The notes beneath the pieces are model-generated. The model saw only the letters and a list, made by a program, of their open reading frames with translations, was not told the DNA's origin and did no database searches. Source: Aquabacterium sp. NJ1 (lineage in GTDB: Bacteria; Pseudomonadota; Gammaproteobacteria; Burkholderiales; Burkholderiaceae_C). Taken from it: a stretch of DNA of 64,000 nt. Numbering within the stretch: the first letter of the stretch is position 1; every line of letters begins with the position of its first letter. A program made the translations under genes and the position numbers. Shown here piece by piece: positions 18,527 through 29,053 of the stretch. The DNA lies in NCBI RefSeq assembly GCF_000768065.1, contig NZ_JRKM01000001.1:558001-622000 (forward strand). The letters are read 5' to 3'.

Positions 18527-20083
18527 ATGAACATGTTTTCCCTGATGCGCGGTTTCACCATTCGATTCCGCATGTACAGCGCCATCGCTGTGGTGCTCTT
18601 CCTCATGCTGCTGGTTGGCGGCATTGGCCTCTATGGCCTGATCCACAACCAGGCGGCAGGCGAGGAATACCGCAAGGCCTCCTTCTCGGAAGTGGGCGAG
18701 TTGTCGGACATGAGGGAAGCCCTGGGGCACATCCGCACCGCTGAAAAAGACATGCTGCTGATGGCGGGCGATGCCTCGGCCGTGAACAAGGCCACCCAGG
18801 CCTGGCATGACAACATCAAGCGCCTGCGCGACCTCTCCGCCGAGATGCTGGAGGGGGAAGAGGACGACGACAATGTGGTCGTGCGCAAGATGCTGGCGCA
18901 ACTGGATGACTATCAGAAGGCCTTGGAAGCCGAGGCCGGCAACCTGGCCTCAGGCAGCCTCAGCGGCCATGATGGCCTGGGCAAACTGGGCTCGGCCATG
19001 GCCCTGGCGGACCAGTTTGACGCTCACCTCGACAGCATTGACAAGATCATGACAAAAGAGTCGGCGATCGCCGACGAAGAACAGCGCCAGACCGTCACCA
19101 GAACGGTGGTGTTCTTTGCCGGTGCCGTGCTGCTGTCCATCCTGATCGTCGGCCCCCTGACCATCCTCAACCAGATCTGCATCTGCCGCCCGCTGGAAGA
19201 GGCTCAGCGCATCGCGGACGCCATCGCGGCCGGCCAGTTGAGCAACCACGCCGACACCGGTGGCGCCGATGAACCGGCCCAGTTGCTTTCGGCCTTGCTG
19301 CGCATGCAGGAATCGCTGCGCGCCATCGTGTCGGACGTGCGCATCTCGGCGGACTCGATCTCGGTGGCCTCCAGCGAGATCGCCAGCGGCAACATGGACC
19401 TGTCGTCCCGGACGGAAAACACGGCATCCAACCTGCAGCAGACCGCCAACTCGATGGAACACCTCACCGGTACGGTGCGTCACAGCGCGGACTCGGCGCT
19501 GCAGGCCAATGAGCTGGCGCAGTCGGCTGCGAGCGCCGCCCACCGCGGCAACAGCATCGTGACAGAGGTCGTCTCCAACATGGACGAGATCGACAGCACC
19601 AGCAAGCGCATCAACGACATCATCAGCGTGATCGACGGCATTGCATTCCAGACCAACATCCTGGCGCTCAATGCCGCGGTGGAAGCGGCCCGCGCAGGCG
19701 AGCAAGGCCGTGGCTTTGCCGTGGTGGCGGGCGAGGTGCGCAGCCTGGCCCAGCGCAGCGCCACGGCGGCCAAGGAGATCAAGCAGTTGATCCTGGCCTC
19801 GGGCGCCAAGGTCGAATCCGGCACCCGCCTCGTCCACGATGCCGGCGCGGCCATGGAGGAGATCATCTCCAGCGTGCAGCGCGTGTCGGACATCATTGGC
19901 GAGATCACGTCCGCCGCCACCGAACAGAGCACAGGCATCGCCCAGGTCAACCAGTCCGTGTCGGATCTGGACCAGATGACCCAGCAAAATGCCGCACTGG
20001 TCGAGCAATCGGCTGCGGCTGCCGCGAGCCTGAAGGACCAGGCGATGAAGCTGACACAATCGATGGCCGTCTTCAAGGTCTGA
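18527..20083 (+). CDS. Methyl-accepting chemotaxis protein
   Basis: A 518-residue chemoreceptor. Transmembrane helix 1 spans about residues 15-37 and helix 2 about 188-208, enclosing a periplasmic four-helix-bundle type sensor. A HAMP linker follows and then a long signalling domain whose hairpin tip is [43 protein letters not shown]. It lacks the C-terminal pentapeptide that tethers CheR/CheB. I start at [10 protein letters not shown]; the open frame further upstream includes the ychF terminator and cannot be coding. CheW is encoded two genes downstream. Confidence 0.95.
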   Translation: MNMFSLMRGFTIRFRMYSAIAVVLFLMLLVGGIGLYGLIHNQAAGEEYRKASFSEVGELSDMREALGHIRTAEKDMLLMAGDASAVNKATQAWHDNIKRLRDLSAEMLEGEEDDDNVVVRKMLAQLDDYQKALEAEAGNLASGSLSGHDGLGKLGSAMALADQFDAHLDSIDKIMTKESAIADEEQRQTVTRTVVFFAGAVLLSILIVGPLTILNQICICRPLEEAQRIADAIAAGQLSNHADTGGADEPAQLLSALLRMQESLRAIVSDVRISADSISVASSEIASGNMDLSSRTENTASNLQQTANSMEHLTGTVRHSADSALQANELAQSAASAAHRGNSIVTEVVSNMDEIDSTSKRINDIISVIDGIAFQTNILALNAAVEAARAGEQGRGFAVVAGEVRSLAQRSATAAKEIKQLILASGAKVESGTRLVHDAGAAMEEIISSVQRVSDIIGEITSAATEQSTGIAQVNQSVSDLDQMTQQNAALVEQSAAAAASLKDQAMKLTQSMAVFKV

Positions 20084-20127
20084 GCTGATTCGAGCCGCAG
20101 CCAAGCCGCCTCATCACCCACATCGAC

Positions 20128-20838
20128 ATGCCCTTGCTGCCGCGCCTCGGGCGCCATCTGCCGCCCCTGCTGAGTTGCCTGGCAACCCTGACCGCCTGGG
20201 ATGCCCAGGCTGGGCGCCCCCTGCTCACGGATGACGCCAGCGTCAACGACCAGGGCCAATGCCAGATCGAGACCTGGGTGGACAGTACGCCTGATGCGCG
20301 CAGCCATCACTTCGCACCGGCCTGTGGCCTGATCGATGGCCTGGAGTTGGGATTCGAGCTGATCAGGGTGGCCCCCAGCGAAGAACATGCCCAGACCAGG
20401 GCATTCGGCGTGAAATGGGCGCCTGACTGGGCGACGTGGCAGGGTTGGCGCTTCGGGCTGAAAGCGGGCACCAGCAGCGAGAAGGCGGCCGATGGCCTCC
20501 AATGGCACCAGTCCATCGTCGGGTTCAGCACCCTCGCCAGCGTGCCGCTGGACGCCCAATGGACCTTGCACCTGAACCTTGGGCGCGAGCGCAACAAGCT
20601 GGACCAGGTCGGCACCAACAACTATGGGGCGGCCCTGGCCTGGGCGCCGCACGAACGCTGGCTGGTGTTCGCGGAGGTCGTGGGCCACGGCAACACGCCG
20701 GCCACCCAGGCTGTGGGCCTGCGCTGGTGGCTGCTGCCCGAGCAACTGGGACTGGACGCCACAGCCAGCCGCGCCAATGCCACCCCCAACGGCCGCGCCT
20801 GGGGCGTGGGTCTGGGCTGGTACGGCATCAAGTTCTGA
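20128..20838 (+). CDS. Hypothetical exported protein, outer-membrane beta-barrel-like
   Basis: A 236-residue protein that starts with a signal-peptide-like segment (residues 1-28, ending AQA) and then alternates polar and hydrophobic residues, with aromatic residues at strand ends, and finishes with a C-terminal phenylalanine (WYGIKF), all features of outer-membrane barrels. RPLLTDDASV near the mature start resembles proteins loosely grouped with phenol-pathway MetA-like barrels. It sits between a chemoreceptor and cheW on the same strand; any chemotaxis role is inference from position only. Confidence 0.65.
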   Translation: MPLLPRLGRHLPPLLSCLATLTAWDAQAGRPLLTDDASVNDQGQCQIETWVDSTPDARSHHFAPACGLIDGLELGFELIRVAPSEEHAQTRAFGVKWAPDWATWQGWRFGLKAGTSSEKAADGLQWHQSIVGFSTLASVPLDAQWTLHLNLGRERNKLDQVGTNNYGAALAWAPHERWLVFAEVVGHGNTPATQAVGLRWWLLPEQLGLDATASRANATPNGRAWGVGLGWYGIKF

Positions 20839-20961
20839 GGCGACCAGGCTGCGCCCCCATTTCGGGCTTCAGTTCTGCGCGAACTGACCGATATTCACGC
20901 AAGACCAGTCTCCACGGTGTACGCCCCGCTTGGCGCACGACCACGATCCCGAAGGACGAGC

Positions 20962-21540
20962 ATGGAAACCCTGCAAGCCGCCCCCCAGACCCAGCCTGCC
21001 GCCCGCGGTGATGCCGCCCCCTCGGGTTTTGGCATGCGCAACAGCGTCAACCGCCAGGTGCGCCACGTGCCCGCCGGCCGTGAATACCTCACGTTCCGCC
21101 TGGGTACCGAGGAATACGGCATCGACATCCTGAAGGTGCAGGAAATCCGCTCGTACGAGCCGCCCACCAAGATTGCCAACGCCCCCGCCTACCTCAAGGG
21201 CGTGGTGAACCTGCGCGGCGTGATCGTGCCCATCGTCGACCTGCGCGTGAAGTTCAACTGCTACAACGAAGACGGTCAGACTGAGATCAACAGTTTCACC
21301 GTGGTGATCGTGCTCAACGTCAAGGGCCGCGTGGTCGGTGCCGTGGTGGACTCGGTGAGCGACGTGATGCAGCTGTCGGAGCAGGCCATCCAGCCCGCGC
21401 CGGAAATGAGCAACTCGGTGGTGGACACGACCTACATCACCGGCATCGCCAACGTGAGCGACCGCCTGCTGATCCTGATGGACATCGAATCCCTGATGGG
21501 CAGTGCCGAGATGGGGCTGATCAACAGCCTGTCGTCGTAA
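20962..21540 (+). CDS. cheW: Chemotaxis coupling protein CheW
   Basis: A 192-residue adaptor linking chemoreceptors to the CheA kinase. After a 40-residue Ala/Pro-rich tail the CheW fold begins at EYLTFRLGTEEYGIDILKVQEI and contains YLKGVVNLRGVIVPIVDLR and DRLLILMDIESL. The ATG at 20962 is preferred because AAGGA lies 7 bases upstream; an earlier GTG has none. No cheA, cheY or flagellar gene is in the window, so this may be a supplementary coupler for the adjacent receptor. Confidence 0.95.
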   Translation: METLQAAPQTQPAARGDAAPSGFGMRNSVNRQVRHVPAGREYLTFRLGTEEYGIDILKVQEIRSYEPPTKIANAPAYLKGVVNLRGVIVPIVDLRVKFNCYNEDGQTEINSFTVVIVLNVKGRVVGAVVDSVSDVMQLSEQAIQPAPEMSNSVVDTTYITGIANVSDRLLILMDIESLMGSAEMGLINSLSS

Positions 21541-21546
21541 ACAAAC

Positions 21547-24153
21547 TCATTCAGCCTGCCGCAAGGTCAGGGCCACCGGCCTGTTGACCACACCGCGCAG
21601 GCTCCACCACCCGGCCGACCAGGCCAGCAGCGCCCCGATGAGGGCCCCGAACAAGGGCCACCACAGGGGCGCTTGCCATTGGAACTCGAACACCTTGGTG
21701 GCCAGGCCCCAGCCTATGGCCAGCGCAGCGGCCGCCGACATGGCGCCAGCCAGCGCCCCCAGGCTCAGCAACTCCACGTTCTGCACGGTGCCCAGCAAGC
21801 GCTGCGTGGCCCCCATGGACCGCAGCACGGCCCACTCGCGGGCCCGCCGCTCACGCGAGGTCATCAAGCCCGCCATGAGCACGATCAGGCCGGTGGCCAG
21901 GGTGAACACGAACAGGAACTCCACCGCCGTGATCACCTGGCCCAGCACGCTCTGGATCTGGGCCAGCGTGGCCGATACATCAATGACCGTGACATTGGGA
22001 TAACGCTGCACCAGGGTGCGGTCCAGCCTGGCTTGAGGCGGCATCTTGAAGGCGGTGATGTAGGTGACCGGCCACTGGGGCATGTCCGCCTTGGGCGCCA
22101 TCACGAAGAAGTTGACACGCATGGATGACCAGTCCACCTTGCGCAGGCTGGTGATGCGGCCCTCCTGCATCACGCCGGCCATGTCGAAACGCAAGCGGTC
22201 ACCCAGCTTGAGGCCCAGGGTCTTGGCCAACCCCTCTTCCACGCTGAAGGCATCGGCTTCATCCTTCACGTAGCGCCCGGACACCACCGGGTTGTACGCG
22301 GGCGACTGCGCCGCGAAGCTCAGGTTGAACTCGCGGTCCACCAGGCGTTGCGCGCGCTCTTCTGCGTAGTCCTGCATGCGCACGGGCTTGCCGTTGATGG
22401 CCACCAGGCGGCCTCGCACCATGGGGTACCAGTCAAACTGCTTCACGCCGGCTTGCCGCAGATCCGCCTGAAAGGCCTCGACCTGGTCAGGCTGGATGTT
22501 GATCACGAAACGGTCCGGTGCATCAGGCGGCGTGGCGTTGCGCCAGCTGGCCACCAGGTCCGTGCGGATCAGGATCAGCAGCATCAGGGCCAGCAAGCCC
22601 ACGCTCAGGGCGCAGACCTGCACCACCGTCTGGACAGGCTGGGCCGTGAGCTGGCGGGTGCCCAGGGTCCACCAGGTGGGCATCCGGCCGACCAGGCGGT
22701 CTGCCAGCACGCGCAACGCAGCCACGGCGACCATGCCCAGCAAGGCAAAAACCAGGACGGCCCCGACAAAGCCGCCCAAGGCGATGCCGCCCATCTTGGC
22801 GTCCCGCGCCACCAGCATCAGCAAGGCCAGCATGGCGCCGCCGCCCAGGGCCCCCACGGCGCTCGACATCGGCCGCAGCTGGCCCAGCTCGCGGCGCAAC
22901 ACGCGCAATGGCGGCACCTGTGCCAGTTGCAGCACCGGCGGCAGGCCAAACCCCAGCGTCAGCAACACGCCGACAGACAAGCCCAGCGCGATGGGCTGCC
23001 AGCCCGCTGCCGGCAGGGATACGCCAACCAGGTCGGACAAAAGGGCCACGAACACCAGGTGGAACAACCAGCCCAGCAGCAAGCCCAGCGCGCTGGCCAG
23101 CAGGCCCACCAGGGCAAACTGGAAGCCGTAAGACCAGGCCATCACGTGTTGAGGCACGCCCAGCACGCGCAACAAGGCGCAATCGTCCAGGCGGCGCTGG
23201 GCGAAGTCGCGCGACACCATGGCGACCGCCACGGCAGACAGCAAGGCCGCGAGCAAGGCCACCAGGCGCAGGAAGAGGCCGGCGCGGTCCAGCGTGGCGC
23301 GCATCTCGGGGCGTCCGTTGTCCAGTGTCTCCACCTTCAGGCCCCGCTGGGTTTGTGACACCTTGCGGGCGGCTTCGACGAATTGCTGCACCTGCTGGCT
23401 GCCATCCCCAGGCTGGCGCGCCAAGCGGGTGGTGTCGGCATCACCCTTGCGTGACGGGCCCGCGACCTGCAGGCGGTAGGTGATGCGGCTGGCGGGCTGG
23501 ACCAGTTGCGTGCGGGGCAGATCGGCCTCGCGGATCATGACCCGCGGCGAGAAGGCCACAAAGCCGCCGCCCCGTTCCGGCTCGCTGACGATCACGGCGC
23601 CGATGCGAAACCGGGCCTCCCCCAGCCAGAGCTCGTCGCCCACTTTGAGGTTGAGGGCCAGCAACAAACCTGGCTCGACCCAGGCTTGCCCAGTCGGCGG
23701 GCCACCTGCGGGCGCTTTGTCTCCCGGGTGAACGATGCCATCGGCGCCCATGCTGCCCAGCGTCATCTGGCCACGCAGGGGGTAGTTGGGTGAGACGGCC
23801 TTCAAGGCCACCAGGCGAGCCTCCCCGCCCAGTTCATCGGGTGCGCGGGCCATGCTGGCAAACACCGCGGTTTCAGCCACACGCAGGCCTTTGGCCGCGG
23901 CGTCTGCTTTCAGCGACGCCGGGATGGGCTGATCGGCCACCACGACGGCGTCCCCCGCCAGCAGTTGGGCGGCATCACGGGTCAGGCCGCGTTCGATGCG
24001 ATCGGCAAAAAAACCAACCGCGGTCAGGGCGGCGACGGCCAGCACCACCGCGAGCAGCAAAAAGCGCATGCTGCTGGCGCGCAGGTCGCGCCGGGTTTGA
24101 AGCAGGGCCCAACGCCAGGCGGGGACGGTCATGCTGCTGGACGACACGTTCAT
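21547..24153 (-). CDS. FtsX-family ABC transporter permease (YbbP-like)
   Basis: An 868-residue membrane protein with about ten hydrophobic helices and two FtsX domains, the first around residues 270-400 and the second at the C-terminus (REWAVLRSMGATQRLLGTVQNVELL). MacB-like periplasmic cores lie between helices. Such permeases (YbbP type) usually pair with a LolD-like ATPase in the same operon; here none is adjacent. Start is set at MNVSSSSMTV (24153) or, alternatively, at 24132. Substrate is probably a lipid or lipoprotein-like molecule, by family only. Confidence 0.85.
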   Translation of the reverse strand: MNVSSSSMTVPAWRWALLQTRRDLRASSMRFLLLAVVLAVAALTAVGFFADRIERGLTRDAAQLLAGDAVVVADQPIPASLKADAAAKGLRVAETAVFASMARAPDELGGEARLVALKAVSPNYPLRGQMTLGSMGADGIVHPGDKAPAGGPPTGQAWVEPGLLLALNLKVGDELWLGEARFRIGAVIVSEPERGGGFVAFSPRVMIREADLPRTQLVQPASRITYRLQVAGPSRKGDADTTRLARQPGDGSQQVQQFVEAARKVSQTQRGLKVETLDNGRPEMRATLDRAGLFLRLVALLAALLSAVAVAMVSRDFAQRRLDDCALLRVLGVPQHVMAWSYGFQFALVGLLASALGLLLGWLFHLVFVALLSDLVGVSLPAAGWQPIALGLSVGVLLTLGFGLPPVLQLAQVPPLRVLRRELGQLRPMSSAVGALGGGAMLALLMLVARDAKMGGIALGGFVGAVLVFALLGMVAVAALRVLADRLVGRMPTWWTLGTRQLTAQPVQTVVQVCALSVGLLALMLLILIRTDLVASWRNATPPDAPDRFVINIQPDQVEAFQADLRQAGVKQFDWYPMVRGRLVAINGKPVRMQDYAEERAQRLVDREFNLSFAAQSPAYNPVVSGRYVKDEADAFSVEEGLAKTLGLKLGDRLRFDMAGVMQEGRITSLRKVDWSSMRVNFFVMAPKADMPQWPVTYITAFKMPPQARLDRTLVQRYPNVTVIDVSATLAQIQSVLGQVITAVEFLFVFTLATGLIVLMAGLMTSRERRAREWAVLRSMGATQRLLGTVQNVELLSLGALAGAMSAAAALAIGWGLATKVFEFQWQAPLWWPLFGALIGALLAWSAGWWSLRGVVNRPVALTLRQAE

Positions 24154-24226
24154 GCGAGTAGACTGGTTTGGCACAAAGATTGCGCGATGATGGCAGCTTA
24201 TATGGAAGTTCGCTCCACCCACCAAC

Positions 24227-24961
24227 ATGCCCGTTGATTACCTCAGGACGCTCACTGCCCCGGAGCGCACCCGCCGAACCAATCTGCACCTGGGGCTGTC
24301 ACTGGCTTTCGTGGCCGGCGCCACCAACGCGGGTGGCTTTCTGGCGGTCAAGGAGTACACCTCGCACATGACCGGGGTGGTGTCCAGCATGGCCGATGAC
24401 CTGGCCCTGGGCCGCATGGACCTGGTGCTGGACTGGTTCACCTCCCTGCTGGCCTTCCTGTTGGGGGCGGCGACCTCGGCCATCCTGATCAACTGGGCTC
24501 GTCGACGGGCCTCGCGACATGAATACGCCCTGCCCTTGCTGATCGAGGCGACCCTGCTGCTGGCCTTCGGCGTGCTGGGCGCCATGCACCATTACATCGG
24601 CTCGTCCATGGGCATCACGGTGGCGCTGCTGTGCTTCGTGATGGGCTTGCAGAACGCCATGATCACCAAGGTGTCCAACGCGGAGATCCGCACCACGCAC
24701 GTGACAGGCCTCGTGACCGACATCGGGATCGAGCTGGGCAAAATGCTGTACTGGAACGCCAGCGTGGAAGGGGAAGCCCAGCCCGTGGTGCGTGCCAACA
24801 AGGAGCGCCTGTTCGTGCACCTGGGGCTGGTGCTGTCCTTCTTTGTGGGCGGCGTGATCGGCGCGCTGGGCTTCAAGCATGTGGGTTATGTGTCCACCGT
24901 GCCCTTGGCCATCGTGCTGGCATTGCTGGCCTCCGCGCAGTTCCTGCCCATGCGTCGCTAG
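24227..24961 (+). CDS. DUF1275 (YoaK-type) membrane protein
   Basis: A 244-residue protein with six membrane helices. The family pattern FVAGATNAGGFLAVKEYTSHMTGVVSSMADDLALG at residues 28-62 (split here as AGATNAGGF and SHMTGV) and MGLQNAMITK in the middle identify DUF1275. No biochemical role is established that I know of. It is divergent from the FtsX permease gene across 73 bases and ends 9 bases before the dioxygenase gene. Confidence 0.85.
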   Translation: MPVDYLRTLTAPERTRRTNLHLGLSLAFVAGATNAGGFLAVKEYTSHMTGVVSSMADDLALGRMDLVLDWFTSLLAFLLGAATSAILINWARRRASRHEYALPLLIEATLLLAFGVLGAMHHYIGSSMGITVALLCFVMGLQNAMITKVSNAEIRTTHVTGLVTDIGIELGKMLYWNASVEGEAQPVVRANKERLFVHLGLVLSFFVGGVIGALGFKHVGYVSTVPLAIVLALLASAQFLPMRR

Positions 24962-24970
24962 ACTGTGCCC

Positions 24971-25831
24971 ATGAGCACGCCAGCCCCCCTCCCCACCCTG
25001 TTCCTGTCACATGGTTCGCCCATGATCGCGATCGAGCCTGGCGAGGCCGGCTTGTTCATGCAGCGCCTGGGCCCGGCCATTGACCGCATCTGGGGCCGGC
25101 CGCGCGCCATCGTGATCATGTCGCCGCACACGGCCACGCGCACGCCCTTTGTGCTGGGCGCGGCGCACCATGACACCATCCATGACTTCGGCGGCTTCCC
25201 CGAGGCCCTGGACGACATCTACTACGACGCGCCCGGCGAGCCCGCGCTGGCACAGCAGGTCGCCCATCTGCTGGCCGATGCGGGGCTGCTGGCGCAGTTC
25301 ACGCCACAAGGCGGGCTGGACCATGGCATCTGGACGACGCTGATGCACTTGTACCCACAGGTGGACGTGCCCGTGGTGCCGGTATCGCTGACGCCACAAA
25401 GCAAGCCTGCCGAGTTGCTGGCCATGGGCCGGCTGCTGCACAGCCTGACGACGCAGGGTGTGCTGGTGATCGGCTCAGGCAGCCTCACGCACAACCTGCA
25501 CCGCTTCTTCAGGCACCCCACCCCGGTTGACGCGCCCGAGGAAAGTGACTGCGCGGCCTTCCGGGCCTGGGTGCAGGCGCGTACCGATTCGGCCGATTGG
25601 CCAGCCCTGCTGGACTACCGCGCCCAGGCGCCTTTTGCCGTCGAGATGCACCCGACGGACGAGCACTGGCTGCCGTTCTACTTTGCTGCCGGGGCCTCTA
25701 CCCAGGGCGAGGCCATGCCGGCCTTGGGCAAGCGCCTGCATGCCAGCGTCACACACGGGCATCTGGCGATGGATGCGTATGGCTTTGGCGCGGGCGCGGC
25801 CTTGCTGGCCGATGCGCTGGCGCTGGGCTGA
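24971..25831 (+). CDS. Class III extradiol dioxygenase family (DODA/YgiD-like)
   Basis: A 286-residue LigB-superfamily protein. The opening TLFLSHGSPM supplies a conserved histidine, SPHTATRTP another, and GGLDHGIWTTL the catalytic-site histidine; VIGSGSLTHNLH follows. Together these fit the iron/zinc-binding site of the DODA family, whose E. coli member YgiD opens catechol rings of the DOPA type. Actual substrate is unknown. ATG at 24971 is preferred to a GTG six bases upstream. It is convergent with the adenine deaminase gene, with 6 bases between stops. Confidence 0.85.
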   Translation: MSTPAPLPTLFLSHGSPMIAIEPGEAGLFMQRLGPAIDRIWGRPRAIVIMSPHTATRTPFVLGAAHHDTIHDFGGFPEALDDIYYDAPGEPALAQQVAHLLADAGLLAQFTPQGGLDHGIWTTLMHLYPQVDVPVVPVSLTPQSKPAELLAMGRLLHSLTTQGVLVIGSGSLTHNLHRFFRHPTPVDAPEESDCAAFRAWVQARTDSADWPALLDYRAQAPFAVEMHPTDEHWLPFYFAAGASTQGEAMPALGKRLHASVTHGHLAMDAYGFGAGAALLADALALG

Positions 25832-25837
25832 CGCAGC

Positions 25838-26890
<1,053 letters not shown>

Positions 26891-28054
26891 TTACTTGCTG
26901 GAGGGCACGACGCCATCCACGCCCTTGACGTAGAAGTTGATGCCGCCGAGGAACTTGTCGTCCGCCACGGCGTCCTTGGCCAACACTTCCTTGCCGTCCT
27001 GACCCAGGATGGGGCCCTTCCAGATCACGAAGCTGCCATCCTTGAGGCCGGCCTTGACGGTATCGACCTTGGCTTTCAGGTCAGCAGGCACCTTGTCGGA
27101 AATGGCCACGATGTCGATCGCGCCTTCCTTCACACCCCACCACACGCCACCGGTCTGCCAGGTGCCATTCAGGACATCGTTCGTAGCCTTGATGTAGTAC
27201 GGCCCCCAGTTGATCACGCTGGATGCCAGGTGGGCCTTGGGGCCGAACTGGGTCATGTCCGAATCCCAGCCGAAGGCGTACTTGCCGGCCTTCTCGGCGG
27301 TCTGCAGCACGGCGGGCGAATCGGTGTTCTGGAACAGCACGTCGGCGCCCTGGTTGATCAGGCTCTGCGCGCCTTCGGTCTCCTTGGGTGGATCAAACCA
27401 GGCGTTCACCCACACGACCTTGGTCTTGACCTTGGGGTTGACGCTTTGCGCGCCCAGGGTGAACGCGTTGATGTTGCGGATCACCTCGGGGATAGGAATC
27501 GAACCCACGACACCCAGCACGCCAGACTTGCTCATGCCGCCAGCGATCACGCCGGCCATGTAAGCGCCTTCGTACGTGCGTGAATCGTAGGTGCGCATAT
27601 TGGGCGCGGTCTTGTAGCCGGTGGCGTGCTCGAACTTCACGTTCGGGTTGTCGGCTGCGACCTTGAGCATGGGCTCCATGTAGCCGAAGGTGGTGCCGAA
27701 GACCAGCGTGTTGCCCTGGCCCACCAGGTCGCGGATCACGCGTTCGGCCTCGGGGCCTTCGGGCACCTTCTCCACGAAGGTGGTCTTGACCTTGTCACCG
27801 AATTCTTTCTCGATTGCCAGGCGGCCTGCGTTGTGGGCGTAAGTCCAGCCCGCGTCACCCACGGGGCCGACATAGGCGAAGGCGATCTTCAGAGGGCCCG
27901 CAGGCGCGGCGGCGGCAGAGGCGGCCGTCGCACCAGAAGCAGCCTCAGGCGCCGCGGACTCTTTCTTGCCGCAGCCCACCAGGCCCGCCGAGGCGGCCAG
28001 CGTGGCCAGGCCCGCCAACTTCAACAAAGAACGCTTGGACATCGGTGAAGTCAT
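26891..28054 (-). CDS. BMP-family substrate-binding lipoprotein of a purine/nucleoside ABC transporter
   Basis: A 387-residue periplasmic binding protein. The signal peptide ends in lipobox LVGC-GKK, so the mature protein is a lipoprotein, and an Ala/Ser-rich linker follows. The BMP (PnrA/Med) domain begins at LKIAFAYVGPVGDAGWTYAHN. This family binds purine nucleosides or bases. The start MTSPMSKRSLLK has GGAGATGAC directly upstream. It is the fifth gene after the LysR regulator and lies between the permeases and the adenine deaminase. Confidence 0.93.
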   Translation of the reverse strand: MTSPMSKRSLLKLAGLATLAASAGLVGCGKKESAAPEAASGATAASAAAAPAGPLKIAFAYVGPVGDAGWTYAHNAGRLAIEKEFGDKVKTTFVEKVPEGPEAERVIRDLVGQGNTLVFGTTFGYMEPMLKVAADNPNVKFEHATGYKTAPNMRTYDSRTYEGAYMAGVIAGGMSKSGVLGVVGSIPIPEVIRNINAFTLGAQSVNPKVKTKVVWVNAWFDPPKETEGAQSLINQGADVLFQNTDSPAVLQTAEKAGKYAFGWDSDMTQFGPKAHLASSVINWGPYYIKATNDVLNGTWQTGGVWWGVKEGAIDIVAISDKVPADLKAKVDTVKAGLKDGSFVIWKGPILGQDGKEVLAKDAVADDKFLGGINFYVKGVDGVVPSSK

Positions 28055-28117
28055 GTCATCTCCAGGGTTGAAAACAAGTCTGGACCGCAGCAATGATCAT
28101 GCCGCGATCATGCCAAC

Positions 28118-29053
28118 TCAGGCGCCCGGATGGAAGGGCTTGCCCAAGGAAGCGGGCATGTTGATGCGAATCCACGTCGGATTGCGCGAGATCAGGACGA
28201 GGACCACGATGGTCGACAGATAGGGCAACATCGTCAACCATTGGCTGGCTATTTGAACGCCCTGCCCTTGCAATTGGAACTGCAGCATGGTGACCCCGCC
28301 AAACAGGTAGGCACCCAGCAGCACGCGCGCAGGCCGCCAGGTGGCAAAGGTGGTGAGTGCCAGTGCGATCCAGCCCTTGCCCGCCACCATGCCCTCGACC
28401 CACAAGGGCGTGTAGACCAGCGAGATGTAGGCCCCTGCCAGGCCACACAGGGCGCCACCGGCCATCACCGCCAGCAAGCGGATGCGGCGTACCGGGTAAC
28501 CCAGCGCGTGCGCGGACTCGGGTGACTCACCCACGGCGCGCAGCACCAGGCCCGGGCGCGACTTCATGAGGAACCAGCTCAAGCCGATGGTGAGTGCCAC
28601 GGCGAGGTACACGAAGGGGTGGTGGCGGAACAGGGCTGGCCCCACAAAGGGCAGATCAGCCAGGAAGGGAATGTCGAAGTGCGCACGCTCGGGCAGGCGC
28701 TGCTGGGTGTACTGGATGCCGGCGAACGCACTCAGGCCCGCCCCGAACAGGCTGAGCGCCAGCCCGCTGGCGTACTGGTTGGTGTTGAGCCAGATGACCA
28801 GCACACCGAACATGGCGGCCATGGCGGCACCAGCCAATGCGCCTGCCATGAAGCCCAGCGTGTCGCTGCCGGTCTGCACGCCGGTGGCGTAGCCGGCAAT
28901 GGCGGCCACCAGCATCATGCCCTCGGCACCCAGGTTGAGCACGCCAGCGCGCTCGTTGATGAGCAGGCCCAGCGCGGCCAGCGCCACCACCGTGCCGGCA
29001 TTGAGCGTGGCCGCGATCAGCAAGGCCAGGGAGTCAGCGGTCAGTCCGGTCAT
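28118..29053 (-). CDS. ABC transporter permease, nucleoside type (second permease)
   Basis: A 311-residue permease of the BPD_transp_2 family with eight to nine helices. It carries GVLNLGAEGMMLVAAIAGY near the start and the permease motif ESPESAHALGYPVRRIRLLAV about two thirds along, the site that docks the ATPase. It overlaps the first permease by 4 bases (ATGA). The 63 bases to the BMP gene contain only its ribosome binding site. Confidence 0.93.
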   Translation of the reverse strand: MTGLTADSLALLIAATLNAGTVVALAALGLLINERAGVLNLGAEGMMLVAAIAGYATGVQTGSDTLGFMAGALAGAAMAAMFGVLVIWLNTNQYASGLALSLFGAGLSAFAGIQYTQQRLPERAHFDIPFLADLPFVGPALFRHHPFVYLAVALTIGLSWFLMKSRPGLVLRAVGESPESAHALGYPVRRIRLLAVMAGGALCGLAGAYISLVYTPLWVEGMVAGKGWIALALTTFATWRPARVLLGAYLFGGVTMLQFQLQGQGVQIASQWLTMLPYLSTIVVLVLISRNPTWIRINMPASLGKPFHPGA

